From Bradyrhizobium sp. SZCCT0153 (GTDB taxonomy: Bacteria > Pseudomonadota > Alphaproteobacteria > Rhizobiales > Xanthobacteraceae), in contig NZ_JAFCKS010000006.1 of assembly GCF_018129995.1 (NCBI RefSeq), forward strand, positions 310,001 through 374,000: DNA of 64,000 nucleotides, read 5' to 3'. Made by a program: the position numbers and the translations under genes. The notes under the pieces were generated by a model, which was not told where the DNA came from, ran no database searches, and saw nothing but the letters and a program-made list of their open reading frames with translations. Positions 16,998 through 25,851 of this stretch are shown here, one piece after another; positions within the stretch are counted from its first letter, which is position 1; every line of letters starts with the position of its first letter.

Positions 16998-18599
16998 TCA
17001 ATTCTCCTCGGCGCCCGATCCTTCGCGCAGATCCGGCTTGATCACGTCCTCCGGCAGCGCATGTGCGACCGGCTGCGGAGCCCCCGCGATCTCCGGGCCG
17101 ATCTCGCGGCCGCGGCCGCGGATCAGGCGCTCGTAGGCCGAGACCAGAGTCACGTAGGGACTGACCCAGATCCAGCCGTCGCGGGTGAACACCTGCACGT
17201 CGAAATGCAGGTGCATCGAGGTGCCGGCGGGATGGTCGAGATAGTTCGAGACCACGCCGATCTTCTCGCCTTCCCATACGATGCGGCCGTTGAGCAGGCC
17301 GTCGGCGTTCATCGCCTGCGGGTTCATGTGCATGTAGCGGAAGCGAATGTGCTCGGTCCGGCTGTTGACTTGAAGCGTCGCGGCCTGGTCCTTCAAGGCG
17401 CGAATGACCCTCGCGTCGCGCACGGCGACGACGGCACGCTGCTTGGGATCGCAGGCCTCGCGGCCTTCACCGGGTGCCGGGCACTCGGCGGCGCGGATGT
17501 CCTCGCCCTGATGGCCGTAGCCGCCGCCGCATTGCCAGACCTCGAAACTGCGGGATTCGCAGAAATTGTCGCGCCAGGGATAGGCGGTCGTGCTCTCCAT
17601 CTTGTCGCGCTTGGCGTAGGATTGCGAGCGAACGAACGCAGGCGCCTTCTCGAGCGGAAAGCGGATCTGGGCATAGGCCATCACGTCGGGATGACCGCCC
17701 TGCTTGCGATAGCCGGTGTTCGGGATGATGTCGCCGCTCGGCCGGTAGGTGAAGTCCGCCGAACGCGCCGCAGGACGATCGAGAATGCTGGAAGCGATGT
17801 CCGTCAGCGACCGCATGCGCTGGCCGCCCGCCATGCGCAGTGCCTTCAGGAAGCGCTCGGCGACCGGATAGGCTTCCTTGCAGGCGAGCCGGCGCGGCTT
17901 GGCGACGCTGTCGAGGCATTGGATCGACACCACATAGGCCACGCCGAACCGGGTGAAAGCGTAGCGCACATAACCTTCCCGGATGAACTTGCGCAGGTCC
18001 GGGTAAAGCGCTGCGAGCGGTTTGACCAGCTCGCCCTTGCCGCCCGAGGGATCGGCTATGTCGTAGACGAGCGCCGATCCGGTGATCTGTACCTCGACCG
18101 GCCTGGCGAACACCCGGCTCGGCATGCCGTCGCCGGCACCGGGTTCGAACGAGAAAGTCGCGCTGTAGCCGGCAGGGCCGGCATCGAACATGTCGACGGG
18201 ATTGAAGTCAGCCTGGTAGCGCGACAACGTAGGGGTCGCGGGCGCGCCGCTGCGTTGCGCCTCGAGATACGCGGCGGCGTCGAACGGCAGCAGCACCGGC
18301 ACGGAGCTGCTGGCGATGCCGGTGAAGAATTGGGAGGAGACCGCGTTGAGCTGCACCAGCGCAGGCGTCGCCCGCGGATCGTAGCGCGGCACCGAACGGC
18401 GGGGCGCGAAGATGAAATCGGCCGCGACCCCGCGATGGCCGTTGATTTCGCTGCGAAGCTGGTCAAGCGCCGCGCGCCAGTCGACGCGCAGGGCCGTGAG
18501 CGAGGGGCTGCGAAATTCATCCGCAGCAAGTCGAGTGGTGCCGAGGAGCGAAAGCGACGCCAGGGCCAGCAAGACGAAGCGGAAACCCTTCCCAACCAC
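16998..18599 (-). CDS. Exported M23-like peptidase domain protein
   Basis: 533 residues, start GTG at 18599, directly followed by a signal peptide (FRFVLLALASLSLLG, cleavage near LAADE). The C-terminal 170 residues hold an M23/LytM-like fold: GYGHQGEDI supplies a His and Asp, and HLHFD the H-x-H zinc ligands. The long N-terminal part (30-330) has no assignment but contains a conserved-looking GYVRYAFTRFGVAYVVSIQC. Probably acts on or binds peptidoglycan in the periplasm. It is convergent with nothing and transcribed toward DUF808. Confidence 0.82.
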   Translation of the reverse strand: MVGKGFRFVLLALASLSLLGTTRLAADEFRSPSLTALRVDWRAALDQLRSEINGHRGVAADFIFAPRRSVPRYDPRATPALVQLNAVSSQFFTGIASSSVPVLLPFDAAAYLEAQRSGAPATPTLSRYQADFNPVDMFDAGPAGYSATFSFEPGAGDGMPSRVFARPVEVQITGSALVYDIADPSGGKGELVKPLAALYPDLRKFIREGYVRYAFTRFGVAYVVSIQCLDSVAKPRRLACKEAYPVAERFLKALRMAGGQRMRSLTDIASSILDRPAARSADFTYRPSGDIIPNTGYRKQGGHPDVMAYAQIRFPLEKAPAFVRSQSYAKRDKMESTTAYPWRDNFCESRSFEVWQCGGGYGHQGEDIRAAECPAPGEGREACDPKQRAVVAVRDARVIRALKDQAATLQVNSRTEHIRFRYMHMNPQAMNADGLLNGRIVWEGEKIGVVSNYLDHPAGTSMHLHFDVQVFTRDGWIWVSPYVTLVSAYERLIRGRGREIGPEIAGAPQPVAHALPEDVIKPDLREGSGAEEN

Positions 18600-18645
18600 T
18601 TGTCTCGCCCCCCGGCGCCGCCCGTTGTGATCGCGCTTTTCCCCG

Positions 18646-19212
18646 TCAGTCCTTGGCGCGTTCGGAGTAGGAGCCGTCTTCGGTCATCACCACGATGCGG
18701 GTGCCGACCGCGATGTGCGGCGGCACGGTGGTGCGGATACCATTGGAGAGCACCGCGGGCTTGTACGACGACGAGGCGGTCTGGCCCTTGGTCACCGGCT
18801 CGGTCTCGACCACTTCCAGTGTCACGCGCTGCGGCAGCGCGAGCGAGACGACGTTGACGTCGTGGGTCGACAGCTTGACGGTCATGTCCGGTTGAAGATA
18901 GGAGGCCGCGTCGCCGACCACGTCCTTGGAGACCTGGACCTGGTCGTAGGTCTCCGGGTTCATGAAGTGGTAGCCGTCACCGTCTTCATAGAGGAAGGTG
19001 AAGTTGCGCTCTTCGATCGTGGCCTTTTCGACCTGGTCGGTGGTCTTGTAGCGCTCGGAGATCTTTACCCCGTCCGAGATTCGGCGCATTTCGATCTGGC
19101 TGACCGGGGTGCCCTTGCCGGGATGGATGTTCTCGGCGCTCACGACGACATAAAGCTTGCCGTCTTGCTCGATCACGTTGCCCTTGCGAATAGAACTGGC
19201 GATGACTCTCAA
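18646..19212 (-). CDS. efp: Elongation factor P
   Basis: 188 residues, the family's standard length. The start is a TTG (19212) with AGGA 8 bases upstream, and gives the expected MRVIASSIRKGN N-terminus. The modified loop reads HPGKGTP: its Lys is the site that EpmA beta-lysylates. EF-P relieves ribosome stalling at proline runs. The modification enzymes epmA and epmB are divergent, 163 bases away, so the whole pathway except the optional hydroxylase EpmC is visible. Confidence 0.96.
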   Translation of the reverse strand: MRVIASSIRKGNVIEQDGKLYVVVSAENIHPGKGTPVSQIEMRRISDGVKISERYKTTDQVEKATIEERNFTFLYEDGDGYHFMNPETYDQVQVSKDVVGDAASYLQPDMTVKLSTHDVNVVSLALPQRVTLEVVETEPVTKGQTASSSYKPAVLSNGIRTTVPPHIAVGTRIVVMTEDGSYSERAKD

Positions 19213-19374
19213 AGCTATATTTCCTGCTTGCTTGGCCCGGCTCCGGCCAGGACGTGGTCAAATCGATGGGGGACTCGGGGTCTCAAATCGGACCTCGGTG
19301 CCCGTTTCGGGCCGCAACATACTGATTTTGCCGATGGAAGCCAGCACTTTGCTGTCCCACGGAGAGGTCGGTTA

Positions 19375-20439
19375 ATGGCTGGGGACAAGCCGATCTCGCC
19401 ATTCTGGTCGCCCGGGCGCCACCTCGACCGGCGGCCTTTTCTGCAGGCACGAGGGGCCATTACCGGGGCTCTACGGGGCTTTTTCGCTGAGCAGGGCTTC
19501 ATCGAGGTCGAAACCTCCGTCCTCCAGGTCTCTCCGGGCAACGAGACCCACCTGCACGCCCCCCGGACGGAGATCATGCGGCCCGATGGCAGTCGCGCCC
19601 GCCGCTATTTGAGGACCTCGCCCGAATTTGCCTGCAAGAAGCTGCTGGCAGCCGGGGAGGAGCGGATTTTCGAGTTTGCCCGGGTGTTCCGCGACCGTGA
19701 GCGCGGCGACCTGCACCTGCCCGAGTTCACCATGCTGGAATGGTACCGGGCCGGCGCCCCCTATGACGCCATCATGGCCGACTGCGTCGTCGTCATCGCC
19801 CGTGCCGCGCAGGCGACCGGCATCGGCACCTTCGATTTCCGCGGCCGGACGGCCGATCCCTTCGCCGAGCCGGAGCTTGTGACTGTCGCAGGCGCCTTCG
19901 AGCAGTTCGCCGGGATCGACCTGCTTGCGACGATTTCCGGCGGCGAGGGCGACCGCACCGCGCTTGCCCAGGCGGCCGCCGGCAAGGTCCGCGTGGCCGC
20001 GGACGACACCTGGTCGGACATTTTCAGCAAGGTCCTGGTCGAGCATGTCGAGCCGCATCTGGGGCAGGGCCGTTTGACTATCCTGTTCGAATACCCATCT
20101 CCGGAGGCGGCGCTGGCGCGGGTGAAGGCCGGCGATCCCCGCGTTGCCGAGCGGTTTGAGATCTATGCCTGCGGCGTCGAGCTCGCCAACGGCTTTGGCG
20201 AGCTGACCGACGCCGAGGAGCAGCGCAAGCGCTTCACCGAATCCATGGCGGAGAAGCAGCGTCGCTACGGCGAAGCCTATCCGCTGGACGAGGACTTTCT
20301 TGCCGCGGTCGCGGCAATGCCGGACGCAAGCGGAGTCGCGCTCGGCTTCGACCGGCTGGTGATGCTGGCGAGCGGCGCATCGCGAATTGATCAGGTGGTC
20401 TGGACGCCGCCTTCAAATGAAACGTTAAGTGAGACATGA
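19375..20439 (+). CDS. epmA: EF-P lysine lysyltransferase (LysRS-like, EpmA/GenX/PoxA)
   Basis: 354 residues from the ATG at 19375. It is a class II lysyl-tRNA-synthetase catalytic core without the N-terminal anticodon-binding domain: motif 2 in FARVFRDRERGDLHLPEFTMLEWY, motif 3 in GVALGFDRLVMLASG. EpmA activates (R)-beta-lysine and transfers it to the EF-P Lys. The stop overlaps the next start (ATGA at 20436-20439), so translation of epmB is probably coupled. Confidence 0.95.
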   Translation: MAGDKPISPFWSPGRHLDRRPFLQARGAITGALRGFFAEQGFIEVETSVLQVSPGNETHLHAPRTEIMRPDGSRARRYLRTSPEFACKKLLAAGEERIFEFARVFRDRERGDLHLPEFTMLEWYRAGAPYDAIMADCVVVIARAAQATGIGTFDFRGRTADPFAEPELVTVAGAFEQFAGIDLLATISGGEGDRTALAQAAAGKVRVAADDTWSDIFSKVLVEHVEPHLGQGRLTILFEYPSPEAALARVKAGDPRVAERFEIYACGVELANGFGELTDAEEQRKRFTESMAEKQRRYGEAYPLDEDFLAAVAAMPDASGVALGFDRLVMLASGASRIDQVVWTPPSNETLSET

Positions 20440-21530
20440 CGAAGACCAATCTTGCACGCACCTTGCGCGAGCCGGCCGAACTCGTAGCCGCGCAACTGGC
20501 GCCCGCCACGGCGCTGCCGGCACTCGAGCGCGTTGCCGCGCGCTATGCGGTGGCGATCACGCCGGCGCTGGCCGATTTGATCGATACGTCCGATCCCGAC
20601 GATCCCATCGCGCGGCAGTTCGTTCCGACGGCCGCGGAGCTGGAGATGCAGGCCGGCGAGAACGCCGATCCGATCGGCGATCGTCCGTACTCGCCCGTTC
20701 CCGGCATCGTGCATCGCTATCCCGACCGCGTTCTGTTCAAGCTCGTTCATGTCTGCGCAGTCTATTGCCGCTTCTGCTTCCGCCGCGAGATGGTCGGACC
20801 CGGCAAGGAGAATGCGCTCTCGGACAGCGCCTATCGCGCCGCGATCGACTACATCCGCGCGCACAGCGAGATCTGGGAGGTGATCCTGACCGGCGGCGAC
20901 CCCTTGATGCTGTCGCCGCGGAGGATGAGCGAGATCATGGCCGATCTTGCCGCGATCGATCATGTCAAGATCATCCGCCTTCACACCCGCGTACCTGTGG
21001 CCGATCCCGCGCGCATCAGCGACGAAATGGTCGCGGCATTGAAGGTCGAGGGTGCGACCACCTGGGTGGCGCTGCATGCCAACCATGCGCGCGAGCTGAC
21101 GGGGCCAGCGCGCGCCGCGTGCGCGCGGCTGGTCGACGCCGGAATTCCCATGGTGAGCCAGTCCGTGCTTTTGCGCGGCGTCAATGACAGCGTCGCCGCC
21201 TTGTCGGATTTGATGCGAGCTTTCGTCGAATCCCGGATCAAGCCCTATTATCTGCATCATGGCGATCTTGCGCCGGGCACTGCGCATCTGCGAACGACGC
21301 TCGCCGAGGGGCAGGACTTGATGCGGCAGCTGCGCGGACGGGTGTCAGGACTGTGTCAGCCCGACTATGTCATCGACATTCCCGGCGGGGCCGGCAAATC
21401 GCCGGTCGGGCCGAATTACGTGTTGCCGGTGCAAAATACCGCACTTGATGCGGGTGATGCGGCATCGGAAACGCGCTATCGTATCGTGGATTATTGCGGC
21501 GACGTTCATCTCTATCCGCCCGAGACCTGA
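20436..21530 (+). CDS. epmB: EF-P (R)-beta-lysine-forming 2,3-aminomutase EpmB
   Basis: 364 residues. Radical-SAM motif CAVYCRFCFRRE (Cys-x3-Cys-x2-Cys) near residue 108, GGDPLML for SAM binding, and the PLP-binding KSPVGPNYV (Lys near 330) show a lysine 2,3-aminomutase. It makes (R)-beta-lysine from L-lysine for EpmA. It overlaps epmA by 4 bases. Confidence 0.95.
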   Translation: MTKTNLARTLREPAELVAAQLAPATALPALERVAARYAVAITPALADLIDTSDPDDPIARQFVPTAAELEMQAGENADPIGDRPYSPVPGIVHRYPDRVLFKLVHVCAVYCRFCFRREMVGPGKENALSDSAYRAAIDYIRAHSEIWEVILTGGDPLMLSPRRMSEIMADLAAIDHVKIIRLHTRVPVADPARISDEMVAALKVEGATTWVALHANHARELTGPARAACARLVDAGIPMVSQSVLLRGVNDSVAALSDLMRAFVESRIKPYYLHHGDLAPGTAHLRTTLAEGQDLMRQLRGRVSGLCQPDYVIDIPGGAGKSPVGPNYVLPVQNTALDAGDAASETRYRIVDYCGDVHLYPPET

Positions 21531-21575
21531 GCGGTTGGATTGGAAGGACGCCGGTTTGAGGAATGGAGGAGCAAA

Positions 21576-21827
21576 ATGAGAAGCATCATCCTGGCACTGT
21601 CGCTCGTGGTGGTGTTCGGCGGCGCGGGCTTCGCGCAGACCGGCAGCAAGGGATCGAACACGTCGGGACAGTCGGCAGGTTCACCGCCGCCTGCACCGGT
21701 CGGACATCGTCAGCCGCGGGCCGGCGACGTGCCAAGTGAGAAGAACCTGAGCGACCCCAACGATCCCCTCAGCAAGGAAAACCAGGCGCTCGACAAGAAG
21801 ATCAAGAGCATCTGCCGCGGCTGCTAG
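21576..21827 (+). CDS. Small exported hypothetical protein
   Basis: 83 residues. Signal peptide 1-20 (IILALSLVVVFGGAGFAQ), then a Ser/Pro/Gly linker (SPPPAPVGHRQPRAGD) and a charged C-terminus ending KSICRGC. GGAGG lies 8 bases before this ATG. It is 46 bases after epmB. Exported short proteins ending in Cys are common in this genus; no function known. Confidence 0.72.
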   Translation: MRSIILALSLVVVFGGAGFAQTGSKGSNTSGQSAGSPPPAPVGHRQPRAGDVPSEKNLSDPNDPLSKENQALDKKIKSICRGC

Positions 21828-21876
21828 ACACCAGCGGGCAGGGCGCGACAGCTCGCCCCGCCCGCGTCTAGCAGGC

Positions 21877-22962
21877 TTACGCCGTGCGCTCGTGCAGCCC
21901 CGCGCGCTGCGCGTTGCGCCGGACCTCGACCGCGTCGGCGAGTTGCTCGAGCACGGTTGCCGTTGTCGCCCAGTCGATGCATCCGTCCGTGATGCTCTGG
22001 CCGTAGGTGAGCGGCTTGCCCGGCACGACGTCCTGGCGGCCGGCGACGAGATTGCTCTCGATCATCACGCCCATGATGCGGTTCTCGCCGCCGGCGATCT
22101 GCCCGGCGATGTCGGCCGTCACAAGCGGCTGGTTTTCCGGCTTCTTGCTCGAATTGGCGTGGCTCGCATCCACCATCACCAGCGGCGCGACACCGGCTTT
22201 CGCCAGCTCGTTGCAGGCTGCCGCGACGCTTGCCGCGTCATAGTTCGGCTGGCCGCCGCCGCGCAGGATGATGTGGCAATCCTCGTTGCCCGCGGTCGAG
22301 GCGATCGCCGAGCGTCCCAGCTTGGTCACCGCCATGAAATGATGCGGATGCGAGGCCGACTTCACCGCGTCCGCCGCAATCCGCACATTGCCGTCGGTGC
22401 CGTTCTTGAAGCCGACCGGGCAGGACAGCCCCGAGGCCAGTTCGCGATGGATCTGGCTCTCGGTCGTGCGCGCGCCGATCGCGGCCCAGGACACGAGGTC
22501 GGCGATGTATTGCGGCGTGGTCATGTCGAGGAACTCGGTGCCGGCGGGCAGGCCGAGATTGTTGACCGCCGAAAGCACGTTGCGCGCCAGCCGCAGGCCC
22601 TTGTTGATGTCGAAGCTGCCGTCGAGATCGGGGTCGTTGATCAGGCCCTTCCAGCCGACCGTGGTGCGCGGCTTCTCGAAATAAACCCGCATCACGATCT
22701 CGAGCTGGTCGGCGAGCTCTTCGCGCAAGCTCGCGAGGCGCTCGGCATATTCGAGCGCGGCCTTGGGATCATGCACCGAGCAGGGACCGACGACGACCAG
22801 AAGCCGGTCGTCCTGGCCGTTGAGGATGGCGTGGATGGCGTTGCGCGCCGCCATCACCACGCGCGTCGCGGTGAGTGTGCGCGGGACTTCCCGCATCACC
22901 TCATCCGGCGTGCTCAGCTCTTTCAGTTCGCGGATACGAAGATCGTCGGTCGTGCTCAGCAC
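21877..22962 (-). CDS. 3-deoxy-7-phosphoheptulonate synthase, class I (DAHP synthase)
   Basis: 361 residues from a GTG at 22962, which has AGGAG 6 bases upstream (an in-frame TTG at 22998 lies in the terminator tail and is not preferred). Family motifs: VVGPCSVHDPKAALEYAERL near residue 70, FEKPRTTVGWKG, GTEFLDMTTPQY, GFKNGTDG, and MVDASHANSSKK. It condenses phosphoenolpyruvate and erythrose 4-phosphate, the first step of aromatic amino acid synthesis. Upstream is an aromatic leader peptide with a terminator at 22999-23025, so the gene is almost surely attenuated. Alternative names are aroF/aroG/aroH; I cannot choose. Confidence 0.95.
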   Translation of the reverse strand: MLSTTDDLRIRELKELSTPDEVMREVPRTLTATRVVMAARNAIHAILNGQDDRLLVVVGPCSVHDPKAALEYAERLASLREELADQLEIVMRVYFEKPRTTVGWKGLINDPDLDGSFDINKGLRLARNVLSAVNNLGLPAGTEFLDMTTPQYIADLVSWAAIGARTTESQIHRELASGLSCPVGFKNGTDGNVRIAADAVKSASHPHHFMAVTKLGRSAIASTAGNEDCHIILRGGGQPNYDAASVAAACNELAKAGVAPLVMVDASHANSSKKPENQPLVTADIAGQIAGGENRIMGVMIESNLVAGRQDVVPGKPLTYGQSITDGCIDWATTATVLEQLADAVEVRRNAQRAGLHERTA

Positions 22963-22998
22963 GGCGGGCTCCTGTCTTTGTGAGAACCTGCCGGCCAA

Positions 22999-23025
22999 TA
23001 AAAAAGCCGCCAGGTCTGGCGGCTT
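22999..23025 (-). terminator. Attenuator terminator upstream of DAHP synthase
   Basis: On the minus strand GCCGCCAG (23016-23023) and CTGGCGGC (23006-23013) form a stem with outer A/T pairs, followed directly by six U (23000-23005): a canonical Rho-independent terminator lying between the leader peptide and the gene. A second copy of CTGGCGGC inside the leader peptide (23071-23078) can pair with the same 5' arm, giving an antiterminator. Confidence 0.85.
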
Positions 23026-23048
23026 GTTCGGACGTTTGCTGCAATGTT

Positions 23049-23129
23049 TCAGATTGAGCGCGATCCTCCTGCCGCCAGCGAGCTGTCGTAGCTAAAGTAC
23101 CAAAAATAGCTGGTGACGAGGGTGATCAT
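23049..23129 (-). CDS. Aromatic leader peptide of the DAHP synthase attenuator
   Basis: A 26-residue frame from the ATG at 23129. Residues 8-14 are YFWYFSY: six aromatic residues in seven, an extreme bias that is the hallmark of attenuation leader peptides. It ends 50 bases before the terminator stem. The 5' CCAGC just before the aromatic codons can pair with GCTGG in the following segment, giving regions 1:2, 2:3 and 3:4 of the standard model. A promoter-like pair (GTGACA, 17 bases, TATATG) places the transcript start at or within a few bases of the AUG, so the message may be leaderless, as reported for rhizobial trpL. Confidence 0.8.
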   Translation of the reverse strand: MITLVTSYFWYFSYDSSLAAGGSRSI

Positions 23130-23136
23130 GCAACGC

Positions 23137-23165
23137 CATATAGCGCGCCATTGGCGGGTTGTCAC
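23137..23165 (-). promoter_or_regulatory. Sigma-70-like promoter of the leader peptide and DAHP synthase
   Basis: On the minus strand GTGACA (23160-23165) is separated by 17 bases from TATATG (23137-23142), close to the TTGACA/TATAAT pattern. Transcription would start at about the leader AUG. Confidence 0.6.
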
Positions 23166-23197
23166 CCCCCAATACGCGAACGGCGCCGCAAGGCCCC

Positions 23198-23776
23198 TCA
23201 GGTGTTGCTGTTGCGTGCCGCCAGCGCCATGCCGATCAGCGTGGCGCCGCCGAACAGCAGGTTGATACCGACGAGGACGCCGATCGCCCATTCCGCCGAG
23301 CTCGGCAGGCCCGTGATCACCATGAACGAGATCGCGATGTCGACGAGGCCAGAGATCAGCAGCCATGACCAGCGGCCGCTCAGCTCGCGGCGGTGCTCCA
23401 GCGCATACATGATGGTCGTGACGCCCTCGGCGAGGAAGTAGGCGCCGAGCACGATGGTCAGGGTCAGCACGGCCTGCATCGGCCGCGCCAGCAGCAGCAT
23501 GCCGGCGAGCACGGCCAGCGCGGCCGAGATCAGCGACCACCAGAAGCCCGGCGTGCTGCGCGCCCAATAGGTGACGATCAATCCGCCGATGCCGCTGATC
23601 AGGAACATCCAGCCGAGGAAGATCGCGATGGCGAGACTTGCGAGCGGCGGCAGGATCAGTGCGGCAACGCCGAGCACGACAAGCAGGATACCTTCGAACA
23701 GGAAGGCTTTCCAATGCGCTTTCACCGTTTGACTCATGGCGGATTGCAGCCGTGAAAGATCCTCGGGCGATGTCAT
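23198..23776 (-). CDS. HdeD-family membrane protein
   Basis: 192 residues from the ATG at 23776, which has GGAG 7 bases upstream. Six hydrophobic segments in three pairs (for example LFEGILLVVLGVAALILP and LTIVLGAYFLAEGVTTIMYAL), with RSTPGFWWSL between pairs, match the HdeD acid-resistance family. Found in the inner membrane; in E. coli HdeD protects at high cell density and low pH. The same function here is assumed from the family only. Confidence 0.88.
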   Translation of the reverse strand: MTSPEDLSRLQSAMSQTVKAHWKAFLFEGILLVVLGVAALILPPLASLAIAIFLGWMFLISGIGGLIVTYWARSTPGFWWSLISAALAVLAGMLLLARPMQAVLTLTIVLGAYFLAEGVTTIMYALEHRRELSGRWSWLLISGLVDIAISFMVITGLPSSAEWAIGVLVGINLLFGGATLIGMALAARNSNT

Positions 23777-23845
23777 CGCTAAGCTCCAGTTCGAATGGCG
23801 TGTGCTCAATCTAGTGCGTGCGCGGCACGCTTGCCATCCCGCGGC

Positions 23846-24886
23846 TCAACCGCCGCCGTGCGCTGACGAAAAACCTTCGCCGCTGGTGCGAACGCGGTTA
23901 CGGCCGAGAATATAGATCGCAATCGTGACGATCAGAAGGGCGAGGCCGAGCAGGATCGAGACCAAGCCGATCGGGATCAGGGCCAGCGTCAGGTTGCGCT
24001 CGGGGTTGATCAGCCAATGATGAATCGAGGTCAGCACGAAGGCGAGTCCGAGAAAACCGACGCCGCCGCCGGCGAGCAGCAGTGCCCACATCCGGCGCAA
24101 TTGGCTGAGCCGCTCCCGCGCGACATCGGTCCGGGGCGCGTGATGGCGGGCAACGCGCCGCACCAGACGGATGGCGAAGGCGATCGAGCTGAAGCCGATC
24201 AGCAGGCTCGCGCCGCCCAGCCACATCCGCAAGCTGGGATCGAGGTCGGGCATCCGCTGCAGGGTGAGCAGAGGGAAGTCGAAGGCCGAATGCAGCGCGA
24301 GCGGGCCTGCGAAGATCAGCAGCCGGCTGGACAGGCGGGCCCAGTCGCGATGATGACGGTTCGCGCCCAGCGCCGTGCCGGCCCGTGCGATCGTCAGATA
24401 AGCGCCGGCGATGATGCCGAGCGCGCCGTGGAATGGCACGGTCAGCACGCTGCGCAAGGCGGCCAGCGAACGCCACATTTCGGCATGCTGCACCAGATAG
24501 GCGAGGTTCTCGTAGGCGGCGAAGCCGAGGCCGACGGCGGCGCCATAGACCACGGTGTCCATCGGATTGGCAAAGGTCCGCCGCTTGGTCGAGGCGACCA
24601 GCACGATGGCGATCACCTTGACCGCTTCCTCCGGCAGCGCGACCCCGAAGATCGAATGCATGGCCAGCGCCGCCCATGGATCGTCGGGGGCTGCAACCAT
24701 CTTGGCGAAGGGGGCGCGGGCGAGACCCAGCAGCGAAATGCTGGCCGCGCCCAGCAGGAAGGCAGTCCAGACCTGGGCCGGCGGCCCCGGGCGCTCCTCG
24801 GCGGCAATGACAAGCCACAGCATCAGCAGCGCCGGGGCGATGGCGGCCGTTCCGATGACGGTGGGCAACGCTTCAATCAGGTACAT
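23846..24886 (-). CDS. PrsW-family intramembrane metalloprotease-like protein
   Basis: 346 residues, about eight membrane helices. The PrsW/CAAX-like signature is present: PEEAVKVIAI near residue 88 (EE..K), GLGFAAYENLAYL, VPFHGALGI (His) and ALHSAFDFPLL (His/Asp). Family members cleave membrane proteins such as anti-sigma factors. The substrate here is unknown. C-terminal half (260-330) has two further helices. Confidence 0.85.
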   Translation of the reverse strand: MYLIEALPTVIGTAAIAPALLMLWLVIAAEERPGPPAQVWTAFLLGAASISLLGLARAPFAKMVAAPDDPWAALAMHSIFGVALPEEAVKVIAIVLVASTKRRTFANPMDTVVYGAAVGLGFAAYENLAYLVQHAEMWRSLAALRSVLTVPFHGALGIIAGAYLTIARAGTALGANRHHRDWARLSSRLLIFAGPLALHSAFDFPLLTLQRMPDLDPSLRMWLGGASLLIGFSSIAFAIRLVRRVARHHAPRTDVARERLSQLRRMWALLLAGGGVGFLGLAFVLTSIHHWLINPERNLTLALIPIGLVSILLGLALLIVTIAIYILGRNRVRTSGEGFSSAHGGG

Positions 24887-25222
24887 CGGCGCCGAAAATA
24901 GGTTCCCTTGATCTGCTTATCTACGTTTCCCGATGCGACCATGTGTCATGCGCTCGCTGTCGTCTCGCTTAACAGGCGTGACAGCCTGCGTTCATATGCG
25001 TCGCCGGCGAGGCGTGGAATACCGAACGCAATCAATTGCATGACAAACCCTGTTCGTCATCCATGGCAACGGGTCGCGCGCCGGATGTCACATCGTGATT
25101 GTTGAGGCGGATCAAGCAAATGCGCAGGTTTCTTCGATTCAAGATGCATGGGTCCCTGCGGCAAGTCCAGAGCCGGGACTTCCTCTCTCCGCACCGCGCG
25201 TGGCCGGGCGGACCGGCCTGAA
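24887..25222. other. Intergenic region
   Basis: About 335 bases between PrsW and a tiny membrane gene, both on the minus strand. I see no convincing coding frame, RNA gene or strong hairpin. It would contain the PrsW promoter. Confidence 0.5.
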
Positions 25223-25378
25223 TTAGTCTCGCTTCGTCGCGCGTCCGCGGGGCGATGACGCGATCCGGCGGGACCGTACCTGCTCAAGCTCCCAGAAGGC
25301 GCGTACGAGGCACGTCCCCAGGCAGAGGACGATCAGCAGCAGCAGGAAGGCCTGGTCGACGGCTGGAATGTGTATCAT
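25223..25378 (-). CDS. Tiny single-pass membrane protein
   Basis: 51 residues from the ATG at 25378. One helix at 9-24 (DQAFLLLLIVLCLGTCLV), then a basic cytoplasmic tail (RSRRIASSPRGRATKRD) that fits the positive-inside rule. No clear Shine-Dalgarno sequence is visible, so this is moderately supported only. Function unknown. Confidence 0.45.
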   Translation of the reverse strand: MIHIPAVDQAFLLLLIVLCLGTCLVRAFWELEQVRSRRIASSPRGRATKRD

Positions 25379-25474
25379 GGCAGAGATAAAGCAACGCCCA
25401 TGCCATGCGTTCCCGCGGCGACCCGCACCATGCGCAGCGGCTCCCGATCCGAAGGCCGCCGCCTTTGACTGCTT

Positions 25475-25747
25475 TCAGTGCGTGGTGAACGGCGGCGGTG
25501 CGTCGGGCGCGACGTCGAAGGCGCCGAGATGGAATTCCTCGCCGATGGATTCGTCCGGCTCGGAATGTTGCGCCATCAGCGTGAACGCGGCTTGCGGGTA
25601 TTGCTTCCAGATCTCGAGATCGCCGGCGGTGATGGTGAGCCAGCCGAACGTGTACATGTAGCGTCCGGGCTCGGTGACCCGGCCGACCCTGTCCCAGGTG
25701 ATCTTATCAACCCTGATCTTATCAACCGTGATCTTGTCGACTGCCAT
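25475..25747 (-). CDS. Hypothetical protein with tandem pentapeptide N-terminus
   Basis: 90 residues. The first 17 residues are three copies of a VDKI(T/R) unit encoded by three 15-bp tandem repeats (25698-25742); the body (WDRVGRVTEPGRYMYTFGWL, ITAGDLEIWKQYPQAAFTL) is a compact domain of about 55 residues, and the tail is acidic. The body looks conserved in the genus, the repeats do not, so the ancestral start may have been at the third unit. Function unknown. Confidence 0.7.
   Translation of the reverse strand: MAVDKITVDKIRVDKITWDRVGRVTEPGRYMYTFGWLTITAGDLEIWKQYPQAAFTLMAQHSEPDESIGEEFHLGAFDVAPDAPPPFTTH
25698..25742. repeat. Three 15-bp tandem repeats in a coding N-terminus
   Basis: GTGATCTTATCAACC, CTGATCTTATCAACC, GTGATCTTGTCGACT follow each other exactly in phase with codons. 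The first two differ at one base. Slippage expansion is the simple origin. Confidence 0.85.
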
Positions 25748-25851
25748 TCGGTCCCCCGATCGCAGGTCTGCAAATGACGTCCGGCACGAGGCGCGGCCCC
25801 CTGAAAAACTGATCCCGGAATGGGGCCGCGATAGGGCGGCGAGGCTGAGGA

